Source: Gemmatimonadota bacterium
GTDB lineage: Bacteria; Gemmatimonadota; Gemmatimonadetes; Longimicrobiales; Gaopeijiaceae
Reading direction: 5' to 3'
NCBI GenBank assembly: GCA_021295835.1
Contig: JAGWBP010000008.1
Span: 1 to 55,936, forward strand
DNA length: 55,936 nucleotides
A program made the translations under genes and the position numbers. The notes below the pieces were generated by a model. The model was not told where the DNA came from. It did not search any database and saw nothing but the letters and a program-made list of their open reading frames with translations. The first letter of the stretch is position 1; every line of letters begins with the position of its first letter. Of the stretch, positions 44,327-53,390 are shown in pieces.

Positions 44327-45421
44327 GTGACATTGCCAACCGAAGCGGTGCAGCCCGAGGAAGCGCCGCCCCTGGGATACGCCCCCACCGGCAAGGACAG
44401 CGGGAAGGTGAAGCCCAAGGGCACCTCTCGGATCCGCGCCCACCGCAGACTGAAGACCATCGCGATCGCCGACCGCAAGCCGCCCTGGCTGAAGGTGCGC
44501 TCGCCCGGAGGTCCGAACTACCTGCGCCTCAAGCGGCTCATGCGCAGCCAGGCCCTGCACACGGTCTGCGAGGAGGCTGGCTGTCCGAACATCGGGGAGT
44601 GCTGGGAGGCTGGCACCGCCACCTTCATGATCCTGGGCGATGTCTGCACCCGCGCCTGCAAGTACTGCGCCGTGGCCCACGGGCTGCCCACCGAGCTCGA
44701 TCTCGACGAACCGCGGCGCGTTGCCGAGACGATCGAGGCGATGGCGCTCGATCATGTGGTCATCACCTCGGTGAACCGGGACGAGCTGGCCGACGGCGGT
44801 GCCGGCGTCTACGCCTCCACCATCCGCGAGGTGCACACCCGGCTGCCCGAGTGCTCGGTTGAGGTGCTGATCCCCGACTTCAAGGGCGACGAGGGTGCGC
44901 TTCGGATGGTAATGGAGGCGCGCCCGGCGATCCTGGGCCACAACCTGGAGACCGTCGAACGGCTGCATCCCGAGGTGCGTCCGGGCGGGCGCTACTGGCG
45001 CTCGATTTCGTACCTGGGACTCGCGAAGCGGATCAACCCGTCGATCCTCACCAAGACCGGGGTCATCCTCGGGATGGGGGAGACCGAGGGCGAGATACGC
45101 CAGGCGATGGGCGACCTTCGCGAAGCATCGGTCGACATCCTGACGCTCGGCCAGTACCTGCGTCCGTCGAGGCAGCACATTCCAGTCGCCCGGTGGGTAA
45201 CTCCGTCGGAGTTCGAGGGGTGGAAGGCGATCGGCGAGGGGGAGTACGGCTTCGGCCACGTCGAGTCCGGCCCCCTGGTGCGCTCCAGCTACCATGCCAA
45301 GGAGCAGGCGCGAGAGGTCGAGGCAGGGGGTGCCGGACCGATCACCGAGGTGCTGGAGGTTGATCTGCCAGCCCCGGCCGAGGTATTCGCGCCGTGCGGC
45401 GCGAACCCCGGGGCGGGCTGA
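44327..45421 (+). CDS. lipA: Lipoyl synthase
   Basis: 364 residues from a GTG. It is a radical SAM enzyme with both LipA clusters: the auxiliary cluster cysteines in CEEAGCPNIGEC (Cys81, 86, 92) and the SAM cluster in CTRACKYC (Cys107, 111, 114). The C-terminal RSSYHAKEQA supplies the serine ligand seen in LipA. It inserts two sulfurs into octanoyl chains on lipoyl domains. The N-terminus is about 45 residues longer than in short homologues. It is followed after three bases by pdhA and so heads the operon whose E2 needs lipoate. Confidence 0.95.
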   Translation: MTLPTEAVQPEEAPPLGYAPTGKDSGKVKPKGTSRIRAHRRLKTIAIADRKPPWLKVRSPGGPNYLRLKRLMRSQALHTVCEEAGCPNIGECWEAGTATFMILGDVCTRACKYCAVAHGLPTELDLDEPRRVAETIEAMALDHVVITSVNRDELADGGAGVYASTIREVHTRLPECSVEVLIPDFKGDEGALRMVMEARPAILGHNLETVERLHPEVRPGGRYWRSISYLGLAKRINPSILTKTGVILGMGETEGEIRQAMGDLREASVDILTLGQYLRPSRQHIPVARWVTPSEFEGWKAIGEGEYGFGHVESGPLVRSSYHAKEQAREVEAGGAGPITEVLEVDLPAPAEVFAPCGANPGAG

Positions 45422-45424
45422 CCT

Positions 45425-46552
45425 GTGTCCTCTGCGAGAACCGAGAAGGGCGACGCGCCGGGAGGGGTCGCCGCGCCTGCGGCCCAAGGTGGCCCCGGTA
45501 AGGGTGGAATCGCCGGATTTTCGCGCGAGGAGCTGCACGGCCTGCTCGCCGAGATGCTCCTCTACCGCCGCTTCGAGGAGAAGGCGGAGGAGGCGTACGC
45601 AATCGGCAAGATCGGCGGGTTCTGCCACCTCCATATCGGCCAGGAGGCGCTGGCCGCAGGGGCGATCGGGCCGCTCCGGAGCGACGACCAAGTCATCACC
45701 GCCTACCGCGAACACACCCAGGCGATCGCCAAGGGAATATCGCCGAGGGCGGCGATGGCGGAGCTCTTCGGGCGGGCGGACGGATGCTCGGGGGGACGGG
45801 GCGGGTCGATGCACCTCTTCGACCCCTCGGTGGGGTTCTACGGCGGCCACGGGATCGTTGGCGGCCAGATTCCGCTCGGTGCCGGACTCGCGTGGGCGAT
45901 CCGATACCGGGGGGGCGACCAGATATGCCTTTGCTTCATGGGCGACGCGGCCGTCAACCAGGGTGCCTTCCTGGAGTCGCTCAACATGTCCGCGATCTGG
46001 CGACTGCCGATCATCTACGTGGTCGAGAACAACGGATACGGGATGGGGACGGCCTTCCCGCGCGTCTCCGTCACCGAGGTGGAGAGTCGCTCCGGCGCCT
46101 GCGGCATCCCGGCGCACACCGTGGACGGCCAGGATGTCCTGGAGTGCTACCGCTTCTTCGAGGCGCTCGCCGAGGAGGTGCGCGGAGGCGACGGCCCGCA
46201 CTTCGTGAACGCCGTCACCTACCGCTTCCGCGGGCACTCTATGTCGGACCCGGTCGCGGGGACCTACCGCTCCAGGAAGGAGGTCGAGAGCCAGACGAAG
46301 GAGCGGGATCCGATCTCGCTGCTCCGCGACCGCATGTTCGAGGCGGGCCTTCTGACCCCCGAGGAGCTGCAGGCGCACGACAACCGCGCTCAGGAGCTTT
46401 GCGCGGACGCCGTTGACTTCGCGGGCTCTTCCCCGACGCCGGACCCCGCCACCCTCCACGACCACGTCTACGCCGAGATCAACGATCGCGGACGCCTCTT
46501 CCTAGACGGGCGGGACGCGGAGCGTGCGGCCACCGGAGGTGCCGCGCGATGA
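45425..46552 (+). CDS. pdhA: Pyruvate dehydrogenase E1 component, alpha subunit
   Basis: 375 residues from a GTG. The first 35 residues are a low-complexity Gly/Ala leader. The catalytic domain has YRRFEEKAEEAYAIGKIGGF, GGRGGSMHLFD, and the thiamine diphosphate motif beginning GDAAVNQGAFLESLN and ending ENNGYGMGT. YRFRGHSMSDP is the regulatory/phosphorylation-loop region. It decarboxylates pyruvate with the beta subunit and transfers acetyl to E2 lipoate. The stop overlaps pdhB as ATGA. Confidence 0.93.
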   Translation: MSSARTEKGDAPGGVAAPAAQGGPGKGGIAGFSREELHGLLAEMLLYRRFEEKAEEAYAIGKIGGFCHLHIGQEALAAGAIGPLRSDDQVITAYREHTQAIAKGISPRAAMAELFGRADGCSGGRGGSMHLFDPSVGFYGGHGIVGGQIPLGAGLAWAIRYRGGDQICLCFMGDAAVNQGAFLESLNMSAIWRLPIIYVVENNGYGMGTAFPRVSVTEVESRSGACGIPAHTVDGQDVLECYRFFEALAEEVRGGDGPHFVNAVTYRFRGHSMSDPVAGTYRSRKEVESQTKERDPISLLRDRMFEAGLLTPEELQAHDNRAQELCADAVDFAGSSPTPDPATLHDHVYAEINDRGRLFLDGRDAERAATGGAAR

Positions 46553-47529
46553 CCGAGATGACGTACCGGGATGCCCTTAACGCCGCCATGCTCCAGGAGA
46601 TGGACCGCGACGACTCGGTCTTCCTCCTGGGGGAGGAGGTCGCCGAGTACGACGGCGCCTACAAGGTCTCGCGCGGCATGCTCGAACGCTACGGCGAGCG
46701 GCGGGTGGTCGACGCTCCCATCAGCGAGCTAGGGTTCGCGGGGCTCTGCGTCGGGGCCGCGATGGCCGGGCTCAGGCCGGTCTGCGAGTTCATGACCTTC
46801 AACTTTTCCTTCCTGGCGCTGGATCAGGTGATCAACAGCGCCGCCAAGATGCTCTACATGAGCAACGGGCAGATTCCGGTGCCGATCGTCTTTCGGGGTC
46901 CGACGGGGGCCGCGCTCCAGCTCTCCGCGCAGCATTCGCAGGCGTGCGAGGTCTACTACGCGCATGCACCCGGTGTAAAGCTCGTCGCGCCAGGCACCCC
47001 GGCCGACGCCAAGGGCCTCCTGGCGGCCGCGATCCGCGACGACGACCCGGTTGCCGTGATGGAGGGCGAGCTCCTCTACAACGTGCGCGGCGAGGTCCCC
47101 GACGGCGAGCATGTGGTCCCCCTAGGGGTTGCCGACCTCAAGCGGTCCGGGGGCGACGTGAGCATAATCACGCACGGCAAGATGATCCACGTCGCGCTGC
47201 AGGCGGCGGGGCAGCTGGCGCACGATGGAATCGAGGCCGACGTGCTCGATCTGCGGTCGCTCAGGCCGCTGGATGTGGACGCGATCCTGGCGACAGTAGC
47301 CCGCACCAACCGCGCCGTCTACCTGGAGGAGGGGTGGCCCTTCGCCGGGGTCGGCGCCCAGGTGGCGTCTCTGATACAGCAGGAGGCCTTCGACGACCTC
47401 GACGCTCCGGTTGCCAGAGTGACGCAGGCCGATGTCCCGATGCCCTACGCCAGGAACCTCGAGCAGCTCGCCAAGCCCGGTGCCAAGGCCGTGGTGGAGG
47501 CGTGCCGCAAGGTCCTCTACCTCGCCTAG
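46549..47529 (+). CDS. pdhB: Pyruvate dehydrogenase E1 component, beta subunit
   Basis: 326 residues. Typical beta-subunit motifs are MTYRDALNAAMLQEM, LLGEEVAEYDGAYKVSRGM, APISELGFAGLCVGAAM and LDLRSLRPLDVDAI. It pairs with PdhA to form the E1 tetramer with thiamine diphosphate at the interface. The ATG overlaps the pdhA stop, and the TAG is one base from the pdhC start, so the E1 and E2 genes are closely coupled. Confidence 0.94.
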   Translation: MTEMTYRDALNAAMLQEMDRDDSVFLLGEEVAEYDGAYKVSRGMLERYGERRVVDAPISELGFAGLCVGAAMAGLRPVCEFMTFNFSFLALDQVINSAAKMLYMSNGQIPVPIVFRGPTGAALQLSAQHSQACEVYYAHAPGVKLVAPGTPADAKGLLAAAIRDDDPVAVMEGELLYNVRGEVPDGEHVVPLGVADLKRSGGDVSIITHGKMIHVALQAAGQLAHDGIEADVLDLRSLRPLDVDAILATVARTNRAVYLEEGWPFAGVGAQVASLIQQEAFDDLDAPVARVTQADVPMPYARNLEQLAKPGAKAVVEACRKVLYLA

Positions 47530-47530
47530 A

Positions 47531-48808
47531 ATGGCTACCAAGGTTCACATGGAGGCGCTCTCGCCGACGATGGAGGAGGGCCAGGTCGTGCGTTGGCTGA
47601 AGGAGGTCGACGACCCGGTCGGCCAGGGCGAGGTACTCGCCGAGATCGAGACCGACAAGGCGACGATGGAGCTGGTGGCGCGTGGGGAGGGATTGCTGAG
47701 GCGGATTCTCGTGGCCGCAGGGGGAACGGCACCGGTCGGCGAGGTGATCGCGATCATAGCGGCCGAGGGAGAGGAGATCGAGGCAGCCCCGGATGAAGAG
47801 CCGACCGGAGCCGAGGCGACAGTGGAACGGGCGGCGGGTAGCTCCCAGGGGGAGGACGAAGCCGGGTCGGGCAGTGCCGAAGACCCGGCGGTGCCTACGA
47901 GGAGTGCGGGGCGAAGCGCGGCCGGAAGGGTCAGGGCGTCGCCGCTCTCGAAGCGCCTTGCCCGTCAGCTTGGGGTGGAGATCGAGGCCTTGGAGGGCAC
48001 GGGGCCCGGCGGGCGGGTGGTCAGGCGCGATGTGGAGGCGGCCGTGGAGGCACGGGCGGTGCAGGAGGAGCGCGATGCGGAGCCGGGGCCGGTGTCGGGT
48101 GCCGCACTCCAGCCGGACGAGGAGTTCGAGGACATTCCCCTCACTCAGATGCGGAAGACGGTCGCTCGCCGTCTGGTCGAGTCGCTCGGTCCGGTGCCCC
48201 ACTTCTACCTGACGGTCGACATCGACATGACCAGGGCGCTCGCCGCCCGCGCCCGCGTGAACGAGATCCTCTCTCAGGACGGCGGCAAGGCTTCCGTAAA
48301 CGACGTGATCATCAAGGCGGCGGCCGTGGCGCTGACCCGTCACCCCGAGTGCAACGCCTGGTGGCAGGGCAACTCCATCCGGCGCTTCAATCGCGTCCAT
48401 ATGGGGGTGGCGGTGGCGGTCCCCGACGGGCTCATCACCCCCGTGATCCGCGATGCGCACGCGAAGGGCCTGGATGCGATCAGCCGAGAGGTGCGCGAGC
48501 TGGCCGCCCGGGCCCGCGAGAAGAAGCTTCAGCCGCACGAGTACACTGGCTCGACCTTCTCGATCTCCAACCTGGGGATGTTCGGGATCGAGGAGTTCAC
48601 CGGTGTCATCAATCCACCGGAGGCCGGCATTCTGGCCGTCGGCGCGGTCGAGGAGCGCCCGGTCGCCTTCGCTGGCGAGGTTGTGCTTCGGACGCGCATG
48701 CGAATCACGATGAGCTGCGATCACCGCGTCATCGACGGCGCCCAGGGAGCCCGATTCCTGGCGACGCTGAAGTCCTACCTGGAAGAGCCCCTGGCGATTC
48801 TCATCTAG
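47531..48808 (+). CDS. pdhC: Dihydrolipoamide acetyltransferase (E2)
   Basis: 425 residues from the ATG at 47531, which starts the lipoyl domain exactly (MATKVHMEALSPTMEEGQVV); the frame is open upstream but only inside pdhB. One lipoyl domain has the modified lysine in ETDKATMEL (Lys43). An acidic Gly/Ser linker follows, then the E1/E3-binding domain (ASPLSKRLARQLGVEIEALE), then the catalytic domain. The active-site motif SCDHRVIDG has His398 and Asp402. It takes acetyl groups from E1 to CoA. Having only one lipoyl domain is common outside enterobacteria. Confidence 0.94.
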   Translation: MATKVHMEALSPTMEEGQVVRWLKEVDDPVGQGEVLAEIETDKATMELVARGEGLLRRILVAAGGTAPVGEVIAIIAAEGEEIEAAPDEEPTGAEATVERAAGSSQGEDEAGSGSAEDPAVPTRSAGRSAAGRVRASPLSKRLARQLGVEIEALEGTGPGGRVVRRDVEAAVEARAVQEERDAEPGPVSGAALQPDEEFEDIPLTQMRKTVARRLVESLGPVPHFYLTVDIDMTRALAARARVNEILSQDGGKASVNDVIIKAAAVALTRHPECNAWWQGNSIRRFNRVHMGVAVAVPDGLITPVIRDAHAKGLDAISREVRELAARAREKKLQPHEYTGSTFSISNLGMFGIEEFTGVINPPEAGILAVGAVEERPVAFAGEVVLRTRMRITMSCDHRVIDGAQGARFLATLKSYLEEPLAILI

Positions 48809-48832
48809 CACGGAACGATTGGCGAGCAAGCA

Positions 48833-50239
48833 ATGAGCGGAAACAACGACTACGACGTCGTCGTGATCGGTGGCGGGCCTAGTGGCTACGTAGCGGCGAT
48901 CCGTGCGGCCCAGCTCGGCCTGAAGACGGCGTGCGTGGAGGCCGACAAGCTGGGGGGCGTCTGCCTGAACATCGGCTGCATCCCCACCAAGGCGCTCCTG
49001 AGCAGCGCGCTCCTCGTCAGCGAGCTGAAGAACGCCAAGGGACACGGTATCACCTTTTCCGACTACGCCACCGACCTGGGTCCGGCCCAGAAGCGGAGCC
49101 GCGCGGTCGCCAAGAGGCTCTCGAACGGGGTGCGCTTTCTGCTCCGCAAGAACAAGGTCGCGCATCTGGAGGGTTATGGGCGGCTGCTCGGCGACGGTCG
49201 AGTGGAGGTCGAGGCGAAGGACGGCACGGAAGTGCTGAAGGCGGGCGACATCATCGTCGCAACCGGCTCGAGGCCCCGCAGCCTGCCCTTCCTCGAGATC
49301 GACGAGGAGCGTATCTGGTCCTCCACGGGTGCCCTATTTCAGCCGAAGGCACCGGAGTCGCTCGTAGTTGTGGGGGCGGGTGCGGTCGGGATGGAGTTTG
49401 CGGACATCTACGACGCGTATGGCACGGAGGTAGCCGTCATCGAGGCGATGGACCGGGTGCTGCCGCTCGAGGATCGGGACTCGTCGGCCACGGTCGAGCA
49501 GAGCTTCAGGGAGCGCGGCATGGCGGTATTCACGAGTGCGCGCGTCGAGTCGACCAGGGTCGGGAGCGACGGCGCCTCCATCTCCTTCACGGACGGCGAG
49601 GGCAAGCAGCGCACCATCGACTCGGAGTACATCCTATCGGCGGTGGGACGGGTGCCGAACACCGAGGATGTCGGGTTGGAGCGGGCGGGCGTCGGGCGAA
49701 CCGAGCGCGGCGGATTCGTGGCCGTCGACGAGGCGATGCGCACGAGTGCGGCCGGGGTGTGGGCAGCGGGCGACTGCGCGGGACGACAGCTCCTCGCGCA
49801 CAAGGGGATGCACGAAGGCGTGGTCGCGGTGGAGCACATCGCAGGGGTGGGGCACCACACGGTCGACTACGGCAACGTGCCGACCTGCACCTACTGCCAT
49901 CCGGAGGTGGCATCGGTGGGACTGACCGAGGATCAGGCGCGCGAAGCGGGGCTGGATATCGAGGTCGGGACCTTTCCCTGGGTCGGCAACGGCAGGGCTC
50001 TGGCAGCGGGCGACTCGACCGGCTTCGTGAAGGTGATCCGCGAGAAGCGCTATTCCGAGGTCGTCGGAGCGCACATCGTGGGACCGCACGCCACCGAGCT
50101 GATCGGCGAGTTCGTCCTGGCCCGCCACCTGGAGTCCACCGCCGAGGAGATCGACATCGCCATGCATCCGCACCCCACGCTCTCCGAGGCGGTGGCGGAG
50201 GGCGCACTGGCGGCGCTGGGGCGGGCTCTGCACGTATGA
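48833..50239 (+). CDS. lpdA: Dihydrolipoyl dehydrogenase (E3)
   Basis: 468 residues. FAD-binding VVVIGGGPSGYVAAIRAAQ and the redox-active disulfide GGVCLNIGCIPTKA (Cys44, Cys49) are at the N-terminus. NAD-binding VVVGAGAVGMEFADIYDAYG lies in the middle, and the C-terminal catalytic HPHPTLSEA contributes the His-Glu pair. It reoxidises dihydrolipoamide on E2 and passes electrons to NAD. It is the last gene of the lipA-pdhA-pdhB-pdhC-lpdA set. Confidence 0.95.
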   Translation: MSGNNDYDVVVIGGGPSGYVAAIRAAQLGLKTACVEADKLGGVCLNIGCIPTKALLSSALLVSELKNAKGHGITFSDYATDLGPAQKRSRAVAKRLSNGVRFLLRKNKVAHLEGYGRLLGDGRVEVEAKDGTEVLKAGDIIVATGSRPRSLPFLEIDEERIWSSTGALFQPKAPESLVVVGAGAVGMEFADIYDAYGTEVAVIEAMDRVLPLEDRDSSATVEQSFRERGMAVFTSARVESTRVGSDGASISFTDGEGKQRTIDSEYILSAVGRVPNTEDVGLERAGVGRTERGGFVAVDEAMRTSAAGVWAAGDCAGRQLLAHKGMHEGVVAVEHIAGVGHHTVDYGNVPTCTYCHPEVASVGLTEDQAREAGLDIEVGTFPWVGNGRALAAGDSTGFVKVIREKRYSEVVGAHIVGPHATELIGEFVLARHLESTAEEIDIAMHPHPTLSEAVAEGALAALGRALHV

Positions 50240-50344
50240 CACGCCTACCGGGGGACTAGCGACAGGCTCACCTCGACGGCCCACAGATCTGAATCCGGCA
50301 GCGGGAGCAGCAGGTCGATACTCCACTCCCGCGCGCATCCGGCG

Positions 50345-51574
50345 TCAACCCACACGCCCCCCCCCGCTCGCCCGCGCCGTGAACATCACGTCACGGCCCG
50401 GCGGCCCTCCCAGGCGCGGCGCGTAGAAGCGCCCCGCGAGCGCGTCCATCACCGGCGCGGCGGCGCGCTCCTCGCACAGCGCCACCACGCACCCCCCAAA
50501 CCCCGCCCCGGTCAGCCGCGCTCCCGCCGCCCCCGCATCGAGCGCGACCTCGACCATCTCGTCCAGCTCGGTGGTGCTCACCTCGTAGTCGTCGCGGAGG
50601 CTCTGGTGCGACCGCACCATCAGCTTGCCGAAGCGGCCCATATCGCCATTGCGCACGGCCTCTTCGGCCAGCGCCACCCGGCGGCCCTCCATCACGACAT
50701 GGCGGAGGCGCCGAAGCAGCCCGGGCGCCAGGAAACGACCAGCGCGACGCAGCACACCATCGAGATCGGGCTCGGCCACCAGGTCGCGGTACGAGAGCCG
50801 TTTCGTCGCCGCGACCCCCCGCGCGGCTCGCTCCTCCCGGCGGTCATCGGGCACCCCTTCCGCTCGGCGCCCCGCGCCCGCTCCCACGCTTGCCACCCCC
50901 GCCACCCCTTCCAGCGCCTCGCGACATTGCCTCGCCCGCGCATTGTACAGCTCCCGCGCCCCCGCCGACTTCTCCGCGTGCACAAGCGACGACGCCACCA
51001 CCCACCGCCACCGCCGCGGCACGGCCACCGGCGTCACCCGCAATGGCTCGAACTCGATCCGGAGCGCATGACCCGCGATCCCGTGAAGGCACGCCGCCTG
51101 GTCCATCCCACCCCCCCGCAATCCCACGAAGCGCTCGGCGCGCGCCATCAACTCGGCGAGCTCGATTCGGGAGATGGTCTCGACCACCCCGTTCGCCTTC
51201 AGCAACGCGAGCGCGCTCGCCACCACCAGCGCCGACGAGGACGCCAGCCCCGCCGCGATCGGCACGTCGCCCGTCACCGTCCCCTCGATCCCGCAGCGCA
51301 GCTCGACCCCGTGCTCCAGCAGTCCCCGTGCGGCCGCTCGCACATAGTTCGACCAGTCCCCCTGGTCGGCAGCCTCGAGGGGACGTCTCAGTTGAAACGC
51401 GAATGGCGCAAAACGCGCCATCGGGCTGTCCAGCCGCACCGTCGCTTCGCCCACGACCCGAAAATCAATCCGTATCGCCCGGTCAATCGCGATCGGCAGT
51501 ACGGGCAGCCCGTTGTAGTCGGTGTGCTCCCCGATCAGGTTGACGCGCCCGGGTGCCACCGCCCGCCAGCTCAT
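50345..51574 (-). CDS. galK: Galactokinase
   Basis: 409 residues. It is a GHMP kinase with the galactokinase signature GRVNLIGEHTDYN near the N-terminus, the ATP-binding loop PIAAGLASSSALVVASA, and the C-terminal LTGAGFGGCVVAL. It phosphorylates galactose at C1, the first Leloir step. No galT or galE is nearby. The segment around 245-280 (CREALEGVAGVASVGAGAGR) looks low in complexity compared with other members. The sugar could differ from galactose within this family, though the signature is the standard GalK one. Confidence 0.88.
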   Translation of the reverse strand: MSWRAVAPGRVNLIGEHTDYNGLPVLPIAIDRAIRIDFRVVGEATVRLDSPMARFAPFAFQLRRPLEAADQGDWSNYVRAAARGLLEHGVELRCGIEGTVTGDVPIAAGLASSSALVVASALALLKANGVVETISRIELAELMARAERFVGLRGGGMDQAACLHGIAGHALRIEFEPLRVTPVAVPRRWRWVVASSLVHAEKSAGARELYNARARQCREALEGVAGVASVGAGAGRRAEGVPDDRREERAARGVAATKRLSYRDLVAEPDLDGVLRRAGRFLAPGLLRRLRHVVMEGRRVALAEEAVRNGDMGRFGKLMVRSHQSLRDDYEVSTTELDEMVEVALDAGAAGARLTGAGFGGCVVALCEERAAAPVMDALAGRFYAPRLGGPPGRDVMFTARASGGGRVG

Positions 51575-51584
51575 GGGTTTCCGG

Positions 51585-52826
51585 TCAATACGCGTAGACC
51601 CGAACGTCCTCCACTTCCAATTCGTCGCGCCGTACCAGCACGAAACGATCGGCGCCGACGGCGAGCACCCGGGCTGCCGCGGGAAGGTCCATCCGGCCCC
51701 TCGCCTGCCCGTCCGGCCCGATCACGAGCCAAGCCCGGGTCTCGTCGCCCGGGCGGGCGTGCAGTCCGATCCAGACCATCTCACCGGGACCCAGGACGGC
51801 CGTTTCAAGGGCCGGAAAGGTCTCGTTGTGCGGTACTGTCTCCACGACCGCGAGGAATTCCGGAGGCAGTTCGGCCCTCTTCGCAAGTTCCTCCGCCCTC
51901 CATGCGGATACTTCGTCGGCACTGACCTCGGCACCGCCGCCGTCGCCGCGGATGCGCCGCGTCAGCGTGCCATCGGTCCGGTAGACCGAGAGGTCCAACG
52001 ACTCCGTCTCCCCGAAGACGACCCGATCCTCACGGCCGAACGCCACGACGTCGCGGCCGAATCCGACCTCGAACCGGAACCGGATCCCGCCTCCTCCGGG
52101 GATCAAGTGGTAGCTCCACTCCGCAGCGGGCAGCAAGGCCAGCGTGTCGGGGTCGCCCTCGGGCTGGCGGAACATCAGCAACGGCGTCGTGTCTCTCCTG
52201 ACCCCGTCGGGGTAGAAGATTCGTGACTCACCCACGACGGAAAGCGTCTCGCCCTCGGTCCCGCGCGCAAGCGGCTTCAGATCCATAAAACTTCTCCCCG
52301 ACCCGAATGACCACGACGTGGCGAAGTCTCCCGATTCGGTGAATTCGTTCATCCGGCCCAAGCGGGCGTCGTACACGAGAAAACCATCGGGTGACCTGAT
52401 CATGGCGGTGATCTCCTCGAATTCGCCCGGACCTTCGCCACGTCTCCCGGCCCGGCTGTCCACCGAACCGTCGTCGGCTAGGAGCAGCACTTCGTACGCC
52501 CCGGAGTTGCCCAGAGCCACCCCGCCACCGTCCAGCAGGACGGCGGCCGTGACGCGGAAGAGCTCGATCTCCTTCTGGCTGGTGGAATGCAGGAGGGTGG
52601 GGGTCAGCTTCGGCGCGGACAGCTTCTCGACCCTGCCCAATTCCACCACCATGACGCCTCCCGAATCGGCGACCTCGACCGCGCGGGATTCCGTGGCGGC
52701 GCGCGGGGCGGCGTCCCGGCCGCACGAGGCCGTGGCCAACGCGAAAGCGCCGATTAGGAGAGCCGATAGTTCTGAAGAAACGAAGACGCCGGTGCGGCAA
52801 CGTTCCTGGTCCATGCGCATCGTCAC
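51585..52826 (-). CDS. Lipoprotein with six-bladed beta-propeller-like fold
   Basis: 413 residues. The signal peptide ends FALATASC (lipobox Cys35). The mature part has repeated short strands with Gly-Asp turns (for example VALGNSGAYEVLLLADDGSV, RSPDGFLVYDARLGRMNEF and MVWIGLHARPGDETRAWLVI) and the GEGPGEF motif seen in six-bladed propeller lipoproteins common in Gemmatimonadota and Bacteroidota. No catalytic motif is visible. It probably binds a ligand or acts as a scaffold at the cell surface. It is separated from galK by only ten bases. Confidence 0.7.
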   Translation of the reverse strand: MTMRMDQERCRTGVFVSSELSALLIGAFALATASCGRDAAPRAATESRAVEVADSGGVMVVELGRVEKLSAPKLTPTLLHSTSQKEIELFRVTAAVLLDGGGVALGNSGAYEVLLLADDGSVDSRAGRRGEGPGEFEEITAMIRSPDGFLVYDARLGRMNEFTESGDFATSWSFGSGRSFMDLKPLARGTEGETLSVVGESRIFYPDGVRRDTTPLLMFRQPEGDPDTLALLPAAEWSYHLIPGGGGIRFRFEVGFGRDVVAFGREDRVVFGETESLDLSVYRTDGTLTRRIRGDGGGAEVSADEVSAWRAEELAKRAELPPEFLAVVETVPHNETFPALETAVLGPGEMVWIGLHARPGDETRAWLVIGPDGQARGRMDLPAAARVLAVGADRFVLVRRDELEVEDVRVYAY

Positions 52827-52905
52827 GAGATCATCCTCCGCGCGGCTATTGCAAACTGGAAAACTACGAGAACGCCGTCTACTTCCGCAAATGCGTTCTT
52901 GGTTT

Positions 52906-53005
52906 TGGACAGATAGTACTCAGAATCTGTCGGGAAGTGACTGCGAAGAGCTCGAAAAGAGGTCCCGGAGATGCGAAGAGCCAGATTCTAGAGGGAATCT
53001 GTCCA
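52906..53005. repeat. 9-bp inverted repeats bounding a 100-bp segment
   Basis: TGGACAGAT at 52906-52914 and its exact reverse complement ATCTGTCCA at 52997-53005 bound a non-coding segment. It also contains AGAATCTGTC and AGATTCTAGAG as partial echoes. There is no matching flanking duplication. It may be a small mobile-element remnant or structured RNA; the rest of 52827-53010 shows no gene. Confidence 0.35.
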
Positions 53006-53010
53006 GAGAA

Positions 53011-53136
53011 CTAGCGCTTCGGGTCGATTCCCCTGATCTCCAGGACCTTGACGAGCGCTTCGCCGATCTTGTTGTTGGGCGTCGACGCCCCTGCGGGTTC
53101 CGGCCCAACAGCGTGATCTCCCGACGGGCCTGTCAC
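53011..53136 (-). pseudogene. IspH-like C-terminal remnant
   Basis: A 41-codon frame ends AGASTPNNKIGEALVKVLEI then RGIDPKR and a TAG at 53011-53013. The AGASTPNN start and the following helix match the C-terminus of 4-hydroxy-3-methylbut-2-enyl diphosphate reductase (IspH), where a TAGAST(A)P motif contacts the substrate. The rest of ispH is absent: upstream the sequence passes at once into an HsdR-like fragment. It is probably a piece left by recombination; the match is from memory of the family, not a search. Confidence 0.45.
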
Positions 53137-53390
53137 GAGAGGGTTGGGACCAGGACGACATCACGGTCGGAGGAGCGGCCCAAGAGGCTGTTCGGACCGA
53201 AGTCCTCGGTGTTGTGCCCGTAGACCGACTCCCAGCCGAGGTGGCGCTCGAGGTATTCGGCGGTCGTTCGCCGGACGAGCGCGTCTTCGGTGTATGGGTT
53301 AGCAGCCCGTGGACAAAATCCCCCCGGCATTCGAGCGGCGATACATCCGCGCTGGACCACTTCGCTCGGCTGCTCACACTGTAATGACAA
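53133..53390 (-). pseudogene. Type I restriction HsdR N-terminal remnant
   Basis: 85 residues. From residue 31 it reads NPYTEDALVRRTTAEYLERH, LGWESVYGHNTEDFGPNSLL, GRSSDRDVVL, which I recognise as the very N-terminus of type I restriction endonuclease subunit R. The frame then ends at a TGA at 53133-53135, whereas HsdR normally continues for about 1,000 residues with nuclease and helicase domains. The truncation point is where the IspH-like fragment starts. It lies just downstream of the AlbA_2 regulator, in the same direction, as in many type I restriction loci. Confidence 0.6.

Noticed and set aside
42722..46465. A 1,247-residue minus-strand open frame across ruvC, yebC, lipA and pdhA
   Set aside because: Only the last 185 codons are RuvC; the rest is antisense or out-of-frame shadow of lipA, pdhA and yebC, open because of high GC.
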